From assembly GCF_900112845.1 (NCBI RefSeq), contig NZ_FONG01000034.1:1-60092 (forward strand): a DNA stretch of 60,092 nucleotides, written 5' to 3'. A model generated the notes under the pieces. That model was given only the letters and a program-made list of their open reading frames with translations. It did no database searches and was not told the DNA's origin. Source of the DNA: Actinacidiphila alni (GTDB taxonomy: Bacteria; Actinomycetota; Actinomycetes; Streptomycetales; Streptomycetaceae). Positions 24,055 to 31,817 of this stretch are shown here, piece after piece. Made by a program: the position numbers and the translations under genes. Position 1 is the stretch's first letter. The number at the start of each line of letters is the position of its first letter.

Positions 24055-24861
24055 GTGCGCAACGCGATCACCGCACGAAGCAGTGGAAACTCCGGCGCTT
24101 GGTCGGACTTCATGGCGATAATCGCCCTCATGCGCGATTCGCTGGGGCACGACCTCGTCCGGGACCACACGGTCTATGCCTGCGTCATGGGCTCGCGCGC
24201 CTTCGGTCTGGCCACCGAGGGCAGTGACACCGACCGGCGTGGGGTGTTCGTGGCCCCCACCGAACTTTTCTGGCGGTTCGAGAAGCCGCCGACGCACGTC
24301 ACCGGGCCGCGCGACGAGCAGTTCTCCTGGGAGCTGGAGCGATTCTGCTCCCTCGCGCTGCGCGCCAACCCCAATCTCCTGGAGTGCCTGCACTCCCCGC
24401 TGGTGGAGTACGCCGACGCCACCGGCCGCGAACTGCTCGACCTGCGCGGCGCCTTCCTCTCCCGCCGCGCCGAGGCCACCTTCCGCGGCTACGCCGATCA
24501 GCAGCTCGGCCGGATCGAGGCCGACATCCGCCATCACGGCGCTCCGCGCTGGAAGCACGCCATGCACCTGCTGCGGCTGCTGCTGTCCTGCCGCGACCTG
24601 CTGCGCACCGGCCGGCTCACCATCGGCGTCGGCGACCACCGCGAGCGGCTGCTCGCGGTCAAACGGGGCGAGCTGACCTGGGACGAGGTCCGCGCCTGGA
24701 TGCGCACCCTGCACGAAGAGGCCGAAACCGCCGCCACCCGCACCCCGCTGCCCGCTGACCCGGACGAGCCCCGCGTCGAGGACTTCCTCATCCGCGTCCG
24801 CCGCGCCTCAGCCGCCGCTTCCACCCCCCGCGCCGTCCCACACGCCGCCGATCTCCCGTAG
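24055..24861 (+). CDS. RlaP-type nucleotidyltransferase (polymerase-beta fold), copy A
   Basis: The pol-beta nucleotidyltransferase signature is clear: VMGSRAFGLATEGSDTDRRG, i.e. GS followed by metal-binding D-x-D. Downstream FSWELERFCSLALRANPNLLECLHSPLVE and KHAMHLLRLLLSCRDLLRTG match the RlaP (PF10127-type) helical part, a group tied to RNA repair and RNA-ligase loci. The start is uncertain: GTG 24055 gives 268 residues, ATG 24112 (MAIIALMRDSL) gives 249 and begins nearer the fold. Its last 54 bases overlap the end of the convergent ADP-ribosylglycohydrolase, so the two C-termini are encoded on opposite strands of the same DNA. NTP and acceptor are unknown. Confidence 0.85.
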   Translation: MRNAITARSSGNSGAWSDFMAIIALMRDSLGHDLVRDHTVYACVMGSRAFGLATEGSDTDRRGVFVAPTELFWRFEKPPTHVTGPRDEQFSWELERFCSLALRANPNLLECLHSPLVEYADATGRELLDLRGAFLSRRAEATFRGYADQQLGRIEADIRHHGAPRWKHAMHLLRLLLSCRDLLRTGRLTIGVGDHRERLLAVKRGELTWDEVRAWMRTLHEEAETAATRTPLPADPDEPRVEDFLIRVRRASAAASTPRAVPHAADLP

Positions 24862-25860
24862 CTCGTCCCCGTACTCGATCCGCTCCGCCCACTCCCGCGG
24901 CCAGGCCCCCGCCCCGAGATACGCCCCGGCGAAGGCGCCGGTCAGGCAGGCGATCGAGTCCGAGTCCCCCGAGCTGTACGCGGCCCGGCGCAGCGCGGTC
25001 ACGGGCTCGTCGGGGAAGAGCAGGAAGCACAGCAGTCCGGTCGCGAACGCCTCCTCGGCGATCCACCCCGCTCCGGTCGCCAGGCACGGATCGGCCTCCC
25101 GGTCCGGCGCCCGCAGGGCCTCCTCGATCCGGTCGAGCACCTCCGCGCACTCGTCCCAGCCGCGCTCGGTGAAGTGCCGGGGCGTGGGGTCCTGCGCGTA
25201 CGTCCACAGGTCGCCCAGCCAGTACTCGTGGTAGTACGACCGGTTCGCCGCCACGTACTGCCGCAGCAGGCCGAGCAGTTCGCCGGGCCGCGTCCCCTCG
25301 GCGAGCAGCCGTATCGCGTACGCCGTCAGGTCCGACGCGGCCAGGCCGGTCGGATGCCCGTGCGTGAGCGCCGCCTGGAGCTGCGCGACCCCGCCCCGCA
25401 TCCGCTCGGTCAGCCCCGGCGCCAGCGCCGCCGGCGCCACCCGCATATTGGCTCCGCACCCCTTGGACCCGGTCTGGCTGGCCTCCTGCCATGTCCGCTC
25501 CGGCCTGCTCAGCAGCCGGCAGGCGGTCATGCACGTACGCCCCGGCGCCCGGTTGTTCTCCGGCGACCGCCACCATTCGACGTATTCGTCGCGCAGCGGC
25601 CGGACCAACCGCAGCGGGGTCAGCGGGCCGCGGTCCATGGCCGTGCGCAGGCCGCGGGCGAAGGCCAGCGTCATCTGTGTGTCGTCGGTGACGAAGGCGG
25701 GCTCCGGCAGTTCCATCCCCCGCCAGGGGCCGAACTTGTCGGCGATCATCGCCACCGTGCAGAACTCGGTCGGGAAGCCGAGCGCGTCACCGAGTGCCAG
25801 ACCGAGCAGGGCGCCGGTCGCCGGACGTCTGCCGGGGGTGCCGGGCGGGCCGGCGGTCAT
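24808..25860 (-). CDS. ADP-ribosylglycohydrolase family protein (DraG-like)
   Basis: A 350-residue protein. The DraG fold is marked by TGALLGLALGDALGFPTEF at the start, FVTDDTQMTLAFARGL (first Mg ligands T-D-D), GSKGCGANMRVAPAAL in the middle, and SSGDSDSIACLTGAFAGAYLG (second metal motif D-x-D) near residue 320. All expected metal-ligand positions are present, so activity is plausible. Such enzymes remove ADP-ribose from protein, nucleic acid or small molecules. Its ATG 25860 overlaps the stop of nucleotidyltransferase B as ATGA: coupled translation. Its end overlaps nucleotidyltransferase A by 54 bases. Confidence 0.9.
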   Translation of the reverse strand: MTAGPPGTPGRRPATGALLGLALGDALGFPTEFCTVAMIADKFGPWRGMELPEPAFVTDDTQMTLAFARGLRTAMDRGPLTPLRLVRPLRDEYVEWWRSPENNRAPGRTCMTACRLLSRPERTWQEASQTGSKGCGANMRVAPAALAPGLTERMRGGVAQLQAALTHGHPTGLAASDLTAYAIRLLAEGTRPGELLGLLRQYVAANRSYYHEYWLGDLWTYAQDPTPRHFTERGWDECAEVLDRIEEALRAPDREADPCLATGAGWIAEEAFATGLLCFLLFPDEPVTALRRAAYSSGDSDSIACLTGAFAGAYLGAGAWPREWAERIEYGDELREIGGVWDGAGGGSGG

Positions 25861-26645
25861 ACGGCGGCCTCGCGGGTGCGGATGAGCAGGGCGTGGAGGG
25901 CGTCGTAGGAAGTGGGGCGCAGCGGAAGGGGGGAGGCGGACTGGGCCGCGTCGAGGGTGGCGTGGAGGGTGTCGACGTCCACGCGGAGGCGGTCGGGGTC
26001 GAGGTCCTCGGCGAGGCCGTGCTCGGCGTGGGTCTTCTGCGCGATCAGGTCGGGGACGTAGGCGGGCGCGTCGTCCGTCAGGTCGAGGAGGGTCGGCAGG
26101 TGGGCCTGGACCTCGCCGGTGCGCATCAGGTGGATGCCGGTGAGCAGCACCCGGAAGGTGTAGAGCAGCGGCTTCAGCTCGCCGTTCTTCTCGTACAGCC
26201 GCCACTGGGTGCGGGCGAAGCCGCGGTAGTGGTGGGCATGGTCGCGGGTGAGGACGCCGGGGGCCAGCGCGGCCAGCTCCGCGTGCACATCGGTGGTGTG
26301 CACCACCAGCGGCGACAGCAGCTGCTCCAGCACGTAGCCGTTGCGCCGCAGCATGAGGCGGATGAACTTCAGCAGGTCGTGGGTGACCAGGTCCAGTTCG
26401 AGACCGTCCCGGTCCCACATCCGGGTCTGCGTCTGCTCGCCCTCCCGCAGCCCGATCACCTCGCGCAGCGGCAGCAGGTGCACCCCGCGCAGGTCGACGT
26501 CGGAGTCGCGGGACGGGAACCCGTACAGATGCGCGCCGGAGACGGTCGCGAAGAGCAGCGGGTGCCCGCGGCCGAGCAGTTCGGCGACGACGGGGCTGAG
26601 GTCGGGTACCCCGGCGGCGCGCAGGGGGTCGGCGTGGATGGTCAT
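25857..26645 (-). CDS. RlaP-type nucleotidyltransferase (polymerase-beta fold), copy B
   Basis: A 262-residue protein. The catalytic block reads ATVSGAHLYGFPSRDSDVDLRG: SG-x-x-LYG in place of the usual GS, then D49-x-D51. ELDLVTHDLLKFIRLMLRRN plus GYVLEQLLSPLVV supplies the following strand with a third acidic candidate and the RlaP helix; YRGFARTQWRLYEKNGELKPLLYTFRVLLTGIHLMRTGE is the typical helical end. It differs strongly from copy A outside the motif. ATG 26645 was preferred over TTG 26657. Four-base overlap with the ADP-ribosylglycohydrolase makes a two-gene operon. Confidence 0.85.
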   Translation of the reverse strand: MTIHADPLRAAGVPDLSPVVAELLGRGHPLLFATVSGAHLYGFPSRDSDVDLRGVHLLPLREVIGLREGEQTQTRMWDRDGLELDLVTHDLLKFIRLMLRRNGYVLEQLLSPLVVHTTDVHAELAALAPGVLTRDHAHHYRGFARTQWRLYEKNGELKPLLYTFRVLLTGIHLMRTGEVQAHLPTLLDLTDDAPAYVPDLIAQKTHAEHGLAEDLDPDRLRVDVDTLHATLDAAQSASPLPLRPTSYDALHALLIRTREAAV

Positions 26646-26733
26646 GACGCCATCCAAGCCGCCGCACCGCCCTGTTGACCAGATCTTTTGGCCGCCCCTA
26701 CGGCCCGGCCCGCGGCAGGACCCGCGAACGGCC

Positions 26734-27912
26734 CTACAGCTCGACCTCGTGCATCAGCATCCCGACCTCGGTGTTGGTCAGCCGCCGCAGCCATCCCGAC
26801 TTCTGGTCGCCCAGCGGGATCGGCCCGAAACTGGTGCGGACCAGCTTGTCGACCGGGAAGCCCGCCTCGGCCAGCATCCGCCGCACGATGTGCTTGCGCC
26901 CCTCGTGCAGGGTCACCTCGACCAGGTAGTTCTTGCCGGTGTTCTGCACGACCCGGAAGTGGTCGGCGCGCGCCCAGCCGTCCTCCAGCTCGATACCGCT
27001 CTTGAGCTGCTTGCCCAGGTCCCGCGGCAGCGGCCCCTGGATCGCGGCCAGATACGTCTTCTGCACGCCGTACCGCGGGTGCGTGAGGCGGTGCGCCAGC
27101 TCGCCGTGGTTGGTGAGCAGGATCAGGCCCTCGGTCTCGGTGTCGAGCCGTCCGACGTGGAAGAGCCGGGTCTCGCGGTTGGTGACGTAGTCGCCCAGGC
27201 ACTGGCGGCCGTCCGGGTCCTCCATCGTGGAGACCACACCGGCCGGCTTGTTCAGCGCGAAGAACAGATACGACTGGGTGGCCACGGTCAGCCCGTCGAC
27301 CTTCACCTCGTCGTGGTCGACGTCGACCCGCAGGCCCTGCTCGGTGACGATCCGGCCGTTGACCTCGACGCGGTGCTGCTCGATCAGTTCCTCGCACGCC
27401 CGGCGCGAGCCCATTCCGGCCCTGGCCAGCACCTTCTGCAGCCGCTCGCCCTCCTGCTCGGCGCCGGGGAAGGTCTTGGGCGTACGGATCTTCGGCTTGC
27501 TGTGCCGCTCCCGGTTGCGCTCCTCGATCTGCGCCTCCAGCTCGCGCGGCCGCGCGGGGGCCGGTCCACGGCCCCGGTTGCCGGTCGGCTTGGTGCTGCC
27601 GGGCTTGGTGCGGGGCATACCGCCGGGCTTGTTCGCACCGGACTGGCCGGTGCTGCCCACGTCGTAGCGGCGCTCCTCGGGACGCGGCTTGCCCTTGGGA
27701 CGCGGGGCCGGGCCGTCGCCCCTGCGGGGGGCCTCACCGCGGCGCGCGTCACCGGAGCCCGAGCGGCCGTCGCCGGAGCGGCCGTCGCCGCGCCCTGCGG
27801 CACCCCCGCGCCCACCGGTGCCACCGTGCCGGTCGGCGTCCCGGGACCTGTCGCCCCCGCCGCCGCCCCGCGGATTCCGGTTGCCGCCGCTGTTCCTGTC
27901 ACTGCTTCGCAT
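26734..27912 (-). CDS. rluB: 23S rRNA pseudouridine synthase, RsuA/RluB family
   Basis: A 392-residue protein. Residues 1-160 are a disordered Arg/Gly/Asp-rich extension. The S4 RNA-binding domain begins EGERLQKVLARAGMGSRRACEELIEQHRVEVNG. The catalytic domain has LNKPAGVVSTMEDPDGR, HVGRLDTETEGLILLTNHGE (catalytic Asp in GRLDTET) and TLHEGRKHIVRRMLAEAGFPVDKLVR. It converts a uridine in 23S rRNA helix 89/90 to pseudouridine; RluB versus RsuA specificity is inferred from the scpAB context. ATG 27912 shares its A with the scpB stop (TGATG). Confidence 0.93.
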   Translation of the reverse strand: MRSSDRNSGGNRNPRGGGGGDRSRDADRHGGTGGRGGAAGRGDGRSGDGRSGSGDARRGEAPRRGDGPAPRPKGKPRPEERRYDVGSTGQSGANKPGGMPRTKPGSTKPTGNRGRGPAPARPRELEAQIEERNRERHSKPKIRTPKTFPGAEQEGERLQKVLARAGMGSRRACEELIEQHRVEVNGRIVTEQGLRVDVDHDEVKVDGLTVATQSYLFFALNKPAGVVSTMEDPDGRQCLGDYVTNRETRLFHVGRLDTETEGLILLTNHGELAHRLTHPRYGVQKTYLAAIQGPLPRDLGKQLKSGIELEDGWARADHFRVVQNTGKNYLVEVTLHEGRKHIVRRMLAEAGFPVDKLVRTSFGPIPLGDQKSGWLRRLTNTEVGMLMHEVEL

Positions 27913-28604
27913 CAAATGTCCGTCGTCGAGGTGTCGTCCGGCGCGTCCGGGTCGAACGACGGAAGGCCCTCCTGGGACTCCGCCTCGACCGCGTCCGCCT
28001 CCGGCAGGAACGGTGCTAGCTCGGGCAGCTCGTCGATGCTGCGCAGGCCCATACGTTCCAGGAAGTAGTTCGTCGTCCTGTACAGGATCGCACCTGTCTC
28101 GGGTTCCGTCCCACCTTCCTCGACCAGCCCGCGCTGGAGGAGGGTGCGCATGACGCCGTCGCAGTTGACGCCGCGCACCGCCGAGACCCGGGAACGGCTG
28201 ACCGGCTGCCGGTACGCGACGACCGCCAGCGTCTCCAGCGCGGCCTGGGTGAGCCGGGCGTGCTGGCCGTCCAGCACGAATTTCTCCACGGCGGGCGCGA
28301 AGGCCGGCCGGGTGTAGAAGCGCCAGCCGCCGGCGACGAGCCGCAGGTCGAAGCCGCGGCCCTCGCGGGTGTAGTCGTCGGACAGCTCGCGCAGCGCCTT
28401 GCCGACGGCCCGGCGCGGCCGTTCCAGGACCTTGGCCAGGTGCTCCTCGGTGGCCGGTTCGTCGACGACCATGAGCACCGCTTCCAGGGCGGGCTTCAGC
28501 TCCAGCTCGGCCGTCGCGGCGGCGAGCAGGCCCACCGGGGCGGCCGTACCGTCCGCCGCGCCGACCGCCGCGAGGGCCTCGGTGATATCCGCCACGTCCG
28601 TCAT
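27912..28604 (-). CDS. scpB: SMC-associated segregation/condensation protein ScpB
   Basis: A 230-residue winged-helix protein: LKPALEAVLMVVDEPATEEHLAKVLE, FDLRLVAGGWRFYTRPAFAPAVEKFVL and RLTQAALETLAVVAYRQPVSRSRVSAVRGVNCDGVMRTLLQRGLVEEGG are the ScpB hallmarks. It forms the kleisin-bound dimer of the SMC complex that condenses and resolves chromosomes. The last 30 residues are acidic. Start overlaps the scpA stop (ATGA at 28601-28604) and its stop touches rluB, so the three are one coupled unit. Confidence 0.95.
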   Translation of the reverse strand: MTDVADITEALAAVGAADGTAAPVGLLAAATAELELKPALEAVLMVVDEPATEEHLAKVLERPRRAVGKALRELSDDYTREGRGFDLRLVAGGWRFYTRPAFAPAVEKFVLDGQHARLTQAALETLAVVAYRQPVSRSRVSAVRGVNCDGVMRTLLQRGLVEEGGTEPETGAILYRTTNYFLERMGLRSIDELPELAPFLPEADAVEAESQEGLPSFDPDAPDDTSTTDI

Positions 28605-29626
28605 TCCGGGTCCTTCCCCTGCTCGTCACGCGCCTGCTCGTCCTGCTGATCCTGCTGATCCCACTCGCTCCGCTTGCCTTGCTTGTCCTGCTCGTCCCGC
28701 TTGCCCGGCACCTGGTCGAACTCGTCGGTCAGCAGCGGGGCCGCCGCTTCCTGCCCGCCGCCGGTCCAGCGGACCTGGAGCAGGCCGAGCGCCTCCTCCT
28801 GGTCGAGCGCGACCGCCTTCTCGCGGTACAGCTCCAGCAGCGCCAGGAAGCGGGCGACCACGGTCAGCGTGTCCGGCGCGTCCTCGGTCAGCCGCCCGAA
28901 GCTGGCCACGCCCAGCTCGCGCAGCAGCGCGATCACCCGCTCGCCCTGTTCGCGGACGCTGACCAGCGGGGCGTGGATGTGGTCGACGTACACCTGCGGC
29001 TTGGGCTTGGGCAGCATCGCCTTCACCGCGAGCTGCGCGAAGCGCTCGGGGCCGATGCTGAGCACGACCTCGGGCAGCAGTTCCGCGTGCTGCGGTTCCA
29101 GACCCACCGTACGGGGGTAGCGCAGCGCCTCGCTCTCCAGCCGCTCGGCGAAGATCGCCGCGATCTGTTTGTACGCCCGGTACTGCAGCAGCCGCGCGAA
29201 GAGCAGGTCCCTGGCCTCCAGCAGCGCGAGGTCCGCCTCGTCCTCGACCTCGGCGGACGGCAGCAGCCTGGCCGCCTTCAGGTCCAGCAGGGTGGCCGCG
29301 ACGACCAGGAATTCGGTGGTCTGGTCCAGATCCCAGTCCGGGCCCATGGCGTTGATGTACGCCATGAACTCGTTGGTGACCCTCGACAGCGCCACCTCCG
29401 TGACGTCCAGCTTGTGCTTGGAGATCAGCCCGAGCAGCAGGTCGAACGGCCCCTCGAAATTCGACAGCCGCACGGTGAAGCGGTCGCCCGCCGCCGCGGC
29501 CCCGGGCTCTTCGGTCTCGGGCTCGGGCTTGGTTTCCTGCTCCTGCTCGGGCTCCTGCTCGGGTTCCGGATCGGCGGCGGCGCCGAGCCCGAGGCTGCGG
29601 CGGGGTGTGGCGGGTGAGGTCGGCAT
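28601..29626 (-). CDS. scpA: SMC-associated kleisin ScpA
   Basis: A 341-residue kleisin. After an acidic Glu/Pro-rich N-terminal segment (about 1-48, EPEQEPEQEQETKPEPE) the conserved core begins FTVRLSNFEGPFDLLLGLISKHKLDVTEVALSRVTNEF and continues TEFLVVAATLLDLKAARLLP. The C-terminal winged helix is VVARFLALLELYREKAVALDQEEALGLLQVRW. A low-complexity Gln/Asp/Glu tail (KRDEQDKQGKRSEWDQQDQQ) follows. ScpA bridges SMC heads. ATG 29626 is the start; 90 bases separate it from the RHH gene upstream. Confidence 0.95.
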   Translation of the reverse strand: MPTSPATPRRSLGLGAAADPEPEQEPEQEQETKPEPETEEPGAAAAGDRFTVRLSNFEGPFDLLLGLISKHKLDVTEVALSRVTNEFMAYINAMGPDWDLDQTTEFLVVAATLLDLKAARLLPSAEVEDEADLALLEARDLLFARLLQYRAYKQIAAIFAERLESEALRYPRTVGLEPQHAELLPEVVLSIGPERFAQLAVKAMLPKPKPQVYVDHIHAPLVSVREQGERVIALLRELGVASFGRLTEDAPDTLTVVARFLALLELYREKAVALDQEEALGLLQVRWTGGGQEAAAPLLTDEFDQVPGKRDEQDKQGKRSEWDQQDQQDEQARDEQGKDPE

Positions 29627-29716
29627 CGGGGTCCAGGGGTACGAAGTGGTCTGAGCAGGCTACTCGCCGCAGCAGTCCGCGCCTCGTTCCCGGGCCACGA
29701 GCCGTCGCAGTGCCGG

Positions 29717-30481
29717 TCAGCGTCCCCGCAGCCGGCGGACGAGGATGCTCGCGTCGCCGCGCGACTCCAGGTCGGCGAGGACGACGGCGACGGCTTCGCG
29801 GACGATCCGGCCGCGGTCGATGGCGAGCCCGTGCTCGCCGCGCAGCACCAGCCGGGCGTGCTCCAGGTCCATCAGCTCCTCGGCGGAGACGTAGACCGTG
29901 ATCTTCTCGTCGTGCCGCTCGCGCCCGCTGGGGCGGCGGTTCTGCCGGGGCGCCTTGCGGCGCGGCTGCTGGGACTGCGGCTGCGCCGTGATCGGCGGCT
30001 GTACGCGGTCGCCCTGCGACTGCGGCGCGGGCACGGTCATGGTGACCGACGGCGTACCGCCGCGCTCGGCGGAGTTCAGCGGGCGGCGGGACGTCGGAAT
30101 GTCCCGGCCGCCGTGCTCGGCGCTCTCGTCACCCGGACCGCCGCTCGGACCGGTACCGGAACCGGCGCCCTGACCCGTACCGGAAACGGTGCCGGTGCGC
30201 GCCTCGGACCCGCCCTCGCCGTCCGTACGGTCCGCCGCGTCCTGGCCGGCGTCGGCGTCCTCCGGCCGCTCGGCCGGCTCGTGCCTGCCGTCGCGCTCCG
30301 CCGGTACCGGCCGCAGCCGGCCGTCCGCCGGAGTCCCGTTCTGGCCGTCACGGCCGTCACGGCCCTCACGAGCGTCGCCGGCCGGACCGCCGGGGCCGCC
30401 GGGGTGCTGCCGGGGCTGCGGGGCCTGGAGCGCCGCTCCCCCGGTGGTCCGGAACAGTTCGTCGGCGCCCGGCAGACTCAC
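29717..30481 (-). CDS. ParA-partner protein with C-terminal ribbon-helix-helix-like domain
   Basis: A 254-residue protein. GTG 30481 overlaps the parA stop as GTGA. Residues 1-185 are low-complexity (Gly/Asp/Arg, then Gln/Pro). The final 65 residues, EKITVYVSAEELMDLEHARLVLRGEHGLAIDRGRIVREAVAVVLADLES, read like a ribbon-helix-helix dimerisation/DNA-binding unit: a short beta strand (KITVYVS) then two helices. RHH proteins serve as centromere-binding partners of ParA on plasmids (ParG/CopG type). No ParB is visible here. Role as DNA-binding adaptor is inferred. Confidence 0.7.
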   Translation of the reverse strand: MSLPGADELFRTTGGAALQAPQPRQHPGGPGGPAGDAREGRDGRDGQNGTPADGRLRPVPAERDGRHEPAERPEDADAGQDAADRTDGEGGSEARTGTVSGTGQGAGSGTGPSGGPGDESAEHGGRDIPTSRRPLNSAERGGTPSVTMTVPAPQSQGDRVQPPITAQPQSQQPRRKAPRQNRRPSGRERHDEKITVYVSAEELMDLEHARLVLRGEHGLAIDRGRIVREAVAVVLADLESRGDASILVRRLRGR

Positions 30482-31563
30482 TCGGCGTGGCACCGGGCGA
30501 GCACCTCCCTGGCGAGCTGGCGATACGCGGCGGCGCCCACGGAGTTGGACGCGTAGGTGGTGATGGGCTCGCCCGCGACCGTGGTCTCGGGGAAGCGCAC
30601 CGTGCGTCCGATGACGGTGTGGAAGACGTGCTCGTCGAACGCCTCGACGACGCGCGCCAGCACCTCGCGGCTGTGCACGGTGCGCGAGTCGTACATCGTG
30701 GCGAGGATGCCGTCCAGCTCCAGCTCGGGGTTGAGCCGCTCGCGGACCTTCTCGATGGTCTCGGTGAGCAGCGCGACACCGCGCAGCGCGAAGAACTCGC
30801 ACTCCAGCGGCACGATCACCGAGTGCGCGGCGGTGAGCGCGTTGACCGTCAGCAGACCGAGCGAGGGCTGGCAGTCGATGACGATGTAGTCGTAGTCGGC
30901 CATCAGCGGCTTGAGGGCGCGCTGCAGCGAGGACTCGCGGGCCACCTCGCTGACCAGCTGGACCTCGGCGGCCGACAGGTCGATGTTGCTGGGGAGCAGG
31001 TCCATGCCGGGCACCGCGGTCTTCAGCAGGCACTCGTCGGCCGCGAGGCCGCGCTCCATCAGCAGGTTGTAGACGGTGATGTCGAGTTCCATCGGGTTGA
31101 CCCCGAGGCCGACTGAGAGCGCGCCCTGCGGGTCGAAGTCGACGAGCAGCACCCGGCGGCCGTATTCGGCCAGCGCGGCACCCAGGTTGATGGTCGAGGT
31201 GGTCTTGCCGACCCCGCCCTTCTGGTTGCACATCGCGATGATCTTCGCGGGGCCGTGGTTGTTCAGCGGATTGGGGATCGGGAAGTACGGCAGGGGCCGG
31301 CCGGTGGGGCCGACACGTTCGCGGCGCTGCCGGGCCGCGTCCGGGGCGAGGGTGGCCGCGTACTCCGGATCCGGTTCGTACTCGGCGTCCGGGTCGTAGA
31401 ACTGCCCGTCCTGCAGGTCGTTGTCGTTGAAAGGCGCCATGGCGTAAGCAGGTTGCGTCTCTGTGGTCGTCTCGGGCCGGCGGGACTCGAAGGTGCGGAC
31501 CGCGACGGAACCGACGGTCATTCCTGGTTGACCACCCCCGGGAGCAAATGTCGACTCATTCAC
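30478..31563 (-). CDS. ParA-family partition ATPase (chromosomal, second copy type)
   Basis: A 361-residue ATPase. A 105-residue N-terminal region with YDPDAEYEPDPEYAATLAPDAARQRRER precedes the deviant Walker A motif CNQKGGVGKTTSTINL (KGGVGKTT at 115-122). VLLVDFDPQGALSVGLG is motif A', YDYIVIDCQPSLGLLTVNAL is Walker B, and VPLECEFFALRGV is the typical ParA helix. It lacks the N-terminal HTH of P1-type ParA. GTG 31563 is set by AAGGAGGT ten bases upstream, the best ribosome site in the region. It heads the parA-RHH-scpA-scpB-rluB series and probably acts with the SMC complex in chromosome organisation. Confidence 0.93.
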   Translation of the reverse strand: MNESTFAPGGGQPGMTVGSVAVRTFESRRPETTTETQPAYAMAPFNDNDLQDGQFYDPDAEYEPDPEYAATLAPDAARQRRERVGPTGRPLPYFPIPNPLNNHGPAKIIAMCNQKGGVGKTTSTINLGAALAEYGRRVLLVDFDPQGALSVGLGVNPMELDITVYNLLMERGLAADECLLKTAVPGMDLLPSNIDLSAAEVQLVSEVARESSLQRALKPLMADYDYIVIDCQPSLGLLTVNALTAAHSVIVPLECEFFALRGVALLTETIEKVRERLNPELELDGILATMYDSRTVHSREVLARVVEAFDEHVFHTVIGRTVRFPETTVAGEPITTYASNSVGAAAYRQLAREVLARCHAE

Positions 31564-31735
31564 AAGTCGTCTTACCTCCTTGGTGACCAGGAAACTTCTA
31601 GACAGGTCAGCGTGACTACAGCCGACGATTCGCGACTCTATGGCGTGTCGGTGGTCCACAGCAACACAATCCGCCGGACACGGCACGATGTGTCGGCAAC
31701 CGAACACCCCGCTGTCAAGGGCGTAAGCACATGAA

Positions 31736-31766
31736 CGGCCGGGTCTCGACGCACAAGACCCGGCCG
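31736..31766 (-). terminator. Terminator hairpin after alanine dehydrogenase
   Basis: Arms 31736-31746 (CGGCCGGGTCT) and 31756-31766 are exact inverse complements with a 9-base loop, 51 bases past the ald stop on the minus strand. It would insulate parA from ald transcription. Confidence 0.65.
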
Positions 31767-31817
31767 GTGGTGCGGTGTTGGCGCAATGTTGACGCCGCTG
31801 GTCACAGTGGGCGCGGG

